NCBI GenBank assembly: GCA_035533815.1
Contig: DATLTB010000013.1
Coordinates: 1-17,373 of the forward strand
Direction of reading: 5' to 3'
Length of the DNA: 17,373 bases
Source: JANWKA01 sp035533815
GTDB taxonomy: Bacteria; Bacteroidota; Bacteroidia; Chitinophagales; Chitinophagaceae
Under the pieces are notes generated by a model. That model was not told the origin of the DNA. It made no database searches and saw only the letters and a program-made list of their open reading frames with translations. Positions 14,745 through 17,373 of the stretch are shown piece after piece. The position numbers and the translations under genes are program-made. Positions within the stretch are counted from its first letter, which is position 1. Each line of letters starts with the position of its first letter.

Positions 14745-15671
14745 ATGCTTAAAAGAAGACAGTTTCTGAAATCCGCCGGAACTTTCGCCCTGGGGGGACT
14801 GATGATCCCCCGCAGGGCATTGGCCAATCTGTTCACCGGGACTATGACACACCCTGTTGGCCTGCAGTTGTACACGATGAATGCCGTCATTGATCAGGAT
14901 GTACCCGGGACCCTGGAAAAAGTGGCCGCTATCGGGTACCGGGAACTGGAATCCGCATTCAGCGCGAAAGGCGCCTTTTACGGGTATACCCCTAAAGCAT
15001 TTTCCGCCCTGACCAGGCAGTATGGGCTGTCCTGGATTTCCCATCATGTGCTGGGAGCGCCATTCCAGTTCCCTCCGAATGGGAAGATGCCCCTGGACAA
15101 GCAGGGCAAACCGGTCCATTTCCCTCCCATGATGAACCTGAAGGACAATGGTCCCGAACTGGTGGATGAAGCAGCAGCAGGAGGGTTATCCTGGCTGGTC
15201 TGCGCGACCACACCGATTGGTTCCCTGGACGAAATTCAGGCATCTATCCGGGTGCTGAACCGAAGCGGAGAATTGGCCCGGAAGGCCGGTATCCAGTTGG
15301 CATACCATAACCATTTTATGGAATTCCGGCCGGTTCAGGGGAAGATCCCTTATGACCTGCTGCTCCATGGTCTGGACCCGGACCTGGTTAAAATGGAGCT
15401 GGATATTGCCTGGGCGACCAAGGGGGGGGCGGACCCTGTGAAATTGTTCCGGGAAAATCCCGGCAGGTTTCCGCTTTGGCATGTGAAGGATATCAGTGCG
15501 GATATGAATACCCTGGAACCTGTCGGTAAAGGGGTGGTTAATTTCAAAAGGATCTTTGCGAATGCCCGGATTGCCGGGATGCAGCATTTCTTTGTGGAAC
15601 ATGATCATCCTCCACACCCGTTTGCCAGCATCACGACCAGTTATCAGTATCTCAAAGCGCTGCAGGTATAA
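14745..15671 (+). CDS. Tat-exported sugar phosphate isomerase/epimerase-like protein
   Basis: A 308-residue TIM-barrel protein of the xylose isomerase-like/AP endonuclease 2 superfamily. The N-terminus has a twin-arginine signal: KRRQFLKSAG (3-12), a hydrophobic stretch AGTFALGGLMIP, and a likely cut after RALA (25-28). The mature protein should therefore fold in the cytoplasm and act in the periplasm. Likely metal-site blocks: AYHNHFMEF (His188, His190, Glu193), ELDIAWATKGG (Asp220), WHVKD (His246) and FVEHD (Glu285). Such proteins are common in Bacteroidota, some acting as keto-sugar isomerases or epimerases; the substrate cannot be told here. The ATG at 14745 is needed for the signal peptide. 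It diverges from the PilJ-type sensor and is followed at 64 bases by the GyrI-like gene. Confidence 0.88.
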   Translation: MLKRRQFLKSAGTFALGGLMIPRRALANLFTGTMTHPVGLQLYTMNAVIDQDVPGTLEKVAAIGYRELESAFSAKGAFYGYTPKAFSALTRQYGLSWISHHVLGAPFQFPPNGKMPLDKQGKPVHFPPMMNLKDNGPELVDEAAAGGLSWLVCATTPIGSLDEIQASIRVLNRSGELARKAGIQLAYHNHFMEFRPVQGKIPYDLLLHGLDPDLVKMELDIAWATKGGADPVKLFRENPGRFPLWHVKDISADMNTLEPVGKGVVNFKRIFANARIAGMQHFFVEHDHPPHPFASITTSYQYLKALQV

Positions 15672-15735
15672 ATTCAAGGATCATTATCAACAGCTGTTTT
15701 TATTTGCCGGTACATTTTTTCCTTAAATTTTTGCA

Positions 15736-16194
15736 ATGACAATTCGGGAAATAGGCCCTCTGAGCCTGCTAACTTACAGCGAGAAAGTCAATTTCAATTC
15801 CATGGCGAAACATGTCCGGGTGAAAGCCAGGGACCTTTACGGAGCAGCCCATGGGGCAGGCCTGGAAATCACCGGTCCGCTTTACTGGATTTACCATGGA
15901 GCTGACGGGAATCCGGATACTTTATTTTTGCTGGATATCGGCCTGCCGGTCACCCCATCAGAAAATGCGGGCCCTGATTTTATCATCAAAAGATACGATT
16001 CATTCCGGTGTGCCTCTATAGTGCATGGTGGATCCTGGGCTGAATTCCCGAAGGTATATGGAAAGCTGCTCAGCGAAATTCAACTGGCTGGCCTGGAGCT
16101 GACGGGTGAGAACCGGGAAATCTACCTGAATATGGATTTTACAGATGAAAAACATAATATTACCGAGATCCAGATCGGTATCCGGAACCAGTAA
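15736..16194 (+). CDS. Stand-alone GyrI-like effector-binding protein
   Basis: A 152-residue protein that matches the GyrI-like/AraC effector-binding (BacT activator ligand-binding) fold along its whole length. The matches are the first half around VRVKARDLYGAAHGAGLEIT and GPLYWIYHG, the central strand TLFLLDIGLPV, and the second repeat FRCASIVHGGSWAEFPKVYGKLLSEIQ with ENREIYLNM. No DNA-binding helix-turn-helix is attached, so this is the single-domain type. Members bind small cationic or drug-like ligands, and some hydrolyse certain reactive compounds. A role as inhibitor or sponge is also possible. It starts at ATG 15736. The downstream glycosyltransferase begins 6 bases after its stop and in the same frame, which strongly suggests co-transcription and perhaps translational coupling. 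Confidence 0.8.
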   Translation: MTIREIGPLSLLTYSEKVNFNSMAKHVRVKARDLYGAAHGAGLEITGPLYWIYHGADGNPDTLFLLDIGLPVTPSENAGPDFIIKRYDSFRCASIVHGGSWAEFPKVYGKLLSEIQLAGLELTGENREIYLNMDFTDEKHNITEIQIGIRNQ

Positions 16195-16200
16195 TATGGC

Positions 16201-17373
16201 ATGAATAAATTCCTAAGGACCTATTGGCTGATCCTCCTGATGGCCGCCAGCAAGCTGGCTATTCAGCTGCTGGCGCCTAACCACCGCTGGGACCTGCAGC
16301 GCGATGAATATCTTTATTTGGCAGAAGGCAATCACCTGGCCTGGGGATACCTGGAAGTTCCACCAACCATGGCTGTTTTGGCCCTGATCTGCAAATGGCT
16401 GGGAGAATCCCTGCTGGTCATCCGGCTGATTCCTGCCCTGATCGGTACAGCCACTATCCTATTTACCGGAAGGATAGCCAAAGATCTGGGAGGAGGTTTG
16501 TTGGCCCAGTTCCTGGCCATGGCGGCTTTCCTGTTTTCGGGTTACCTGAGGATGGATATGCTTTTCCAGCCCAATGCCCTGGAAGTCCTATATTTTACCT
16601 GGTGTGCCTGGTACCTGATCCGCTATATCCAGCGGCCTGATCATCGGTATCTGATCTATATCGGGATCATCCTGGGTCTGGGTCTGATGAATAAATATTC
16701 CATGGGATTGTTCATCATCGGGTTGTTTGCAGGAATGATTTTAACTCCTTACCGGAAATTAATCAGGAATAAATATACCTGGATCAGCCTGGGCATCGCC
16801 CTGGTCATTTTTATTCCCAATATCATCTGGCAGATTATCCATCGGTTCCCGGTGGTGCACCATATGGAAGAATTGTCCCGCACCCAGCTGATCCATGTCA
16901 GTGCTTCTTCCTTTTTGATGGACCAGGGATTAAATTGTTTGGCTGGCTTACCGGTATGGCTTGCGGGGTTGGCTTTTTACCTGTTCTCCCATCGGGGGAA
17001 ACCCTTTCGCATTTTGGGTTGGATGTACCTGACGATCATCGTTTTTTTGCTGGTGACCCATGGGAAAGGGTACTATGCCATGGTTTGCTACCCGATGCTC
17101 ATGGGCGCAGGTGGGGTCTATATTACCCGGCTTTCCTCCAGCCCTGCCCTCCGGTTTACCCTTCGCCCTGCCCTGGTTTTATGGATATTTGTGCTGGGCA
17201 TCCGGATCCTTCCCCTGCTGATCCCCACCCTGACTCCTTCAAAAATGGTGCAGTTCTGCAAGCCTTTCCGTACCCTGGGGCTGCTGAGGTGGGAAGATGG
17301 AACCATACATCCCCTTCCCCAGGACTATGCCGATATGCTGGGTTGGAAGGAACTGGGGCTCAAGGTAGTCCGG
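16201..17373 (+). CDS. GT39/ArnT-like membrane glycosyltransferase (3' end beyond window)
   Basis: An open frame of 391 codons runs from ATG 16201 to the window edge without a stop, so the C-terminus is missing; relatives are usually about 480-550 residues. The N-terminal helix (YWLILLMAASKLAIQLL) is followed by the hallmark loop with DLQRDEYLYLAEG (31-43) and HLAWGYLEVPP (45-55). Asp35-Glu36 sit where GT39/PMT_2 enzymes hold the catalytic acidic residue. Repeated hydrophobic helices follow, with NKYSMGLFIIG in mid-protein and VTHGKGYYAMVCYPMLMGAG, the usual late KxYY block. Such proteins move a sugar from a polyprenyl-phosphate carrier to lipid or protein on the outer face of the inner membrane. 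The acceptor is unknown. An in-frame TAA (the upstream gene's stop at 16192) lies three codons before the ATG, fixing the start. Confidence 0.88.
   Translation, partial: MNKFLRTYWLILLMAASKLAIQLLAPNHRWDLQRDEYLYLAEGNHLAWGYLEVPPTMAVLALICKWLGESLLVIRLIPALIGTATILFTGRIAKDLGGGLLAQFLAMAAFLFSGYLRMDMLFQPNALEVLYFTWCAWYLIRYIQRPDHRYLIYIGIILGLGLMNKYSMGLFIIGLFAGMILTPYRKLIRNKYTWISLGIALVIFIPNIIWQIIHRFPVVHHMEELSRTQLIHVSASSFLMDQGLNCLAGLPVWLAGLAFYLFSHRGKPFRILGWMYLTIIVFLLVTHGKGYYAMVCYPMLMGAGGVYITRLSSSPALRFTLRPALVLWIFVLGIRILPLLIPTLTPSKMVQFCKPFRTLGLLRWEDGTIHPLPQDYADMLGWKELGLKVVR

Noticed and set aside
15689..15698. AACAGCTGTT perfect 10-base palindrome followed by T-rich sequence after the isomerase gene
   Set aside because: With no loop bases it cannot form a terminator hairpin of useful size. 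A single short palindrome is weak evidence for an operator.

Overview
The window comes from a member of the Bacteroidota, most likely a Chitinophagaceae-type bacterium. The reasons are the gene content (a TonB-dependent receptor, a PUR/DUF3276 protein, a DUF4964/5127/4965/1793 secreted protein, small CsbD and DUF5670 stress proteins, a Tat-exported sugar isomerase-like protein), scarce Shine-Dalgarno sequences, and several copies of the Bacteroidota -7 promoter element TAnnTTTG just upstream of genes. No phage, insertion sequence, CRISPR array, tRNA or rRNA gene was seen. It reads as ordinary chromosome rather than a mobile region.

Layout. (1) 1-3556, iron and stress: a TonB-dependent outer-membrane receptor with a TTG start, a 50-residue DUF5670/lmo0937-type membrane protein on the minus strand, a ferritin, and a CsbD-like protein. 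(2) 3644-7408, plus strand: a secreted glutaminase-A-like protein followed after 27 bases by glucose-6-phosphate isomerase (pgi). A strong terminator that works in both directions separates pgi from the convergent DUF3276 gene. (3) 7454-12611, minus strand: in transcription order osmC-like, metZ, purC, an ABC exporter, then the PUR/DUF3276 gene behind its own good promoter. (4) 12732-13742, plus strand: metX, divergent from osmC-metZ. MetX and MetZ together give the direct-sulfhydrylation route from homoserine to homocysteine. (5) 13748-14626, minus strand: a membrane protein with a PilJ-type sensor domain and a histidine-kinase phosphoacceptor helix but no ATPase domain, ending 5 bases from the metX stop codon. 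(6) 14745 to the right edge, plus strand: a Tat-signal TIM-barrel isomerase-like protein, a stand-alone GyrI-like ligand-binding protein and a GT39/ArnT-like membrane glycosyltransferase cut off by the window end.

Most genes are recognisable housekeeping or accessory metabolism. I do not see a wholly new multi-gene system. The points most worth a second look are the half histidine kinase, the ABC exporter with Asp in place of the catalytic Glu and no partner beside it, the overlooked 50-residue membrane protein in an iron/stress cluster, the OsmC gene wedged into the methionine locus, and the frequent non-ATG starts with promoter elements very close to the start codons.
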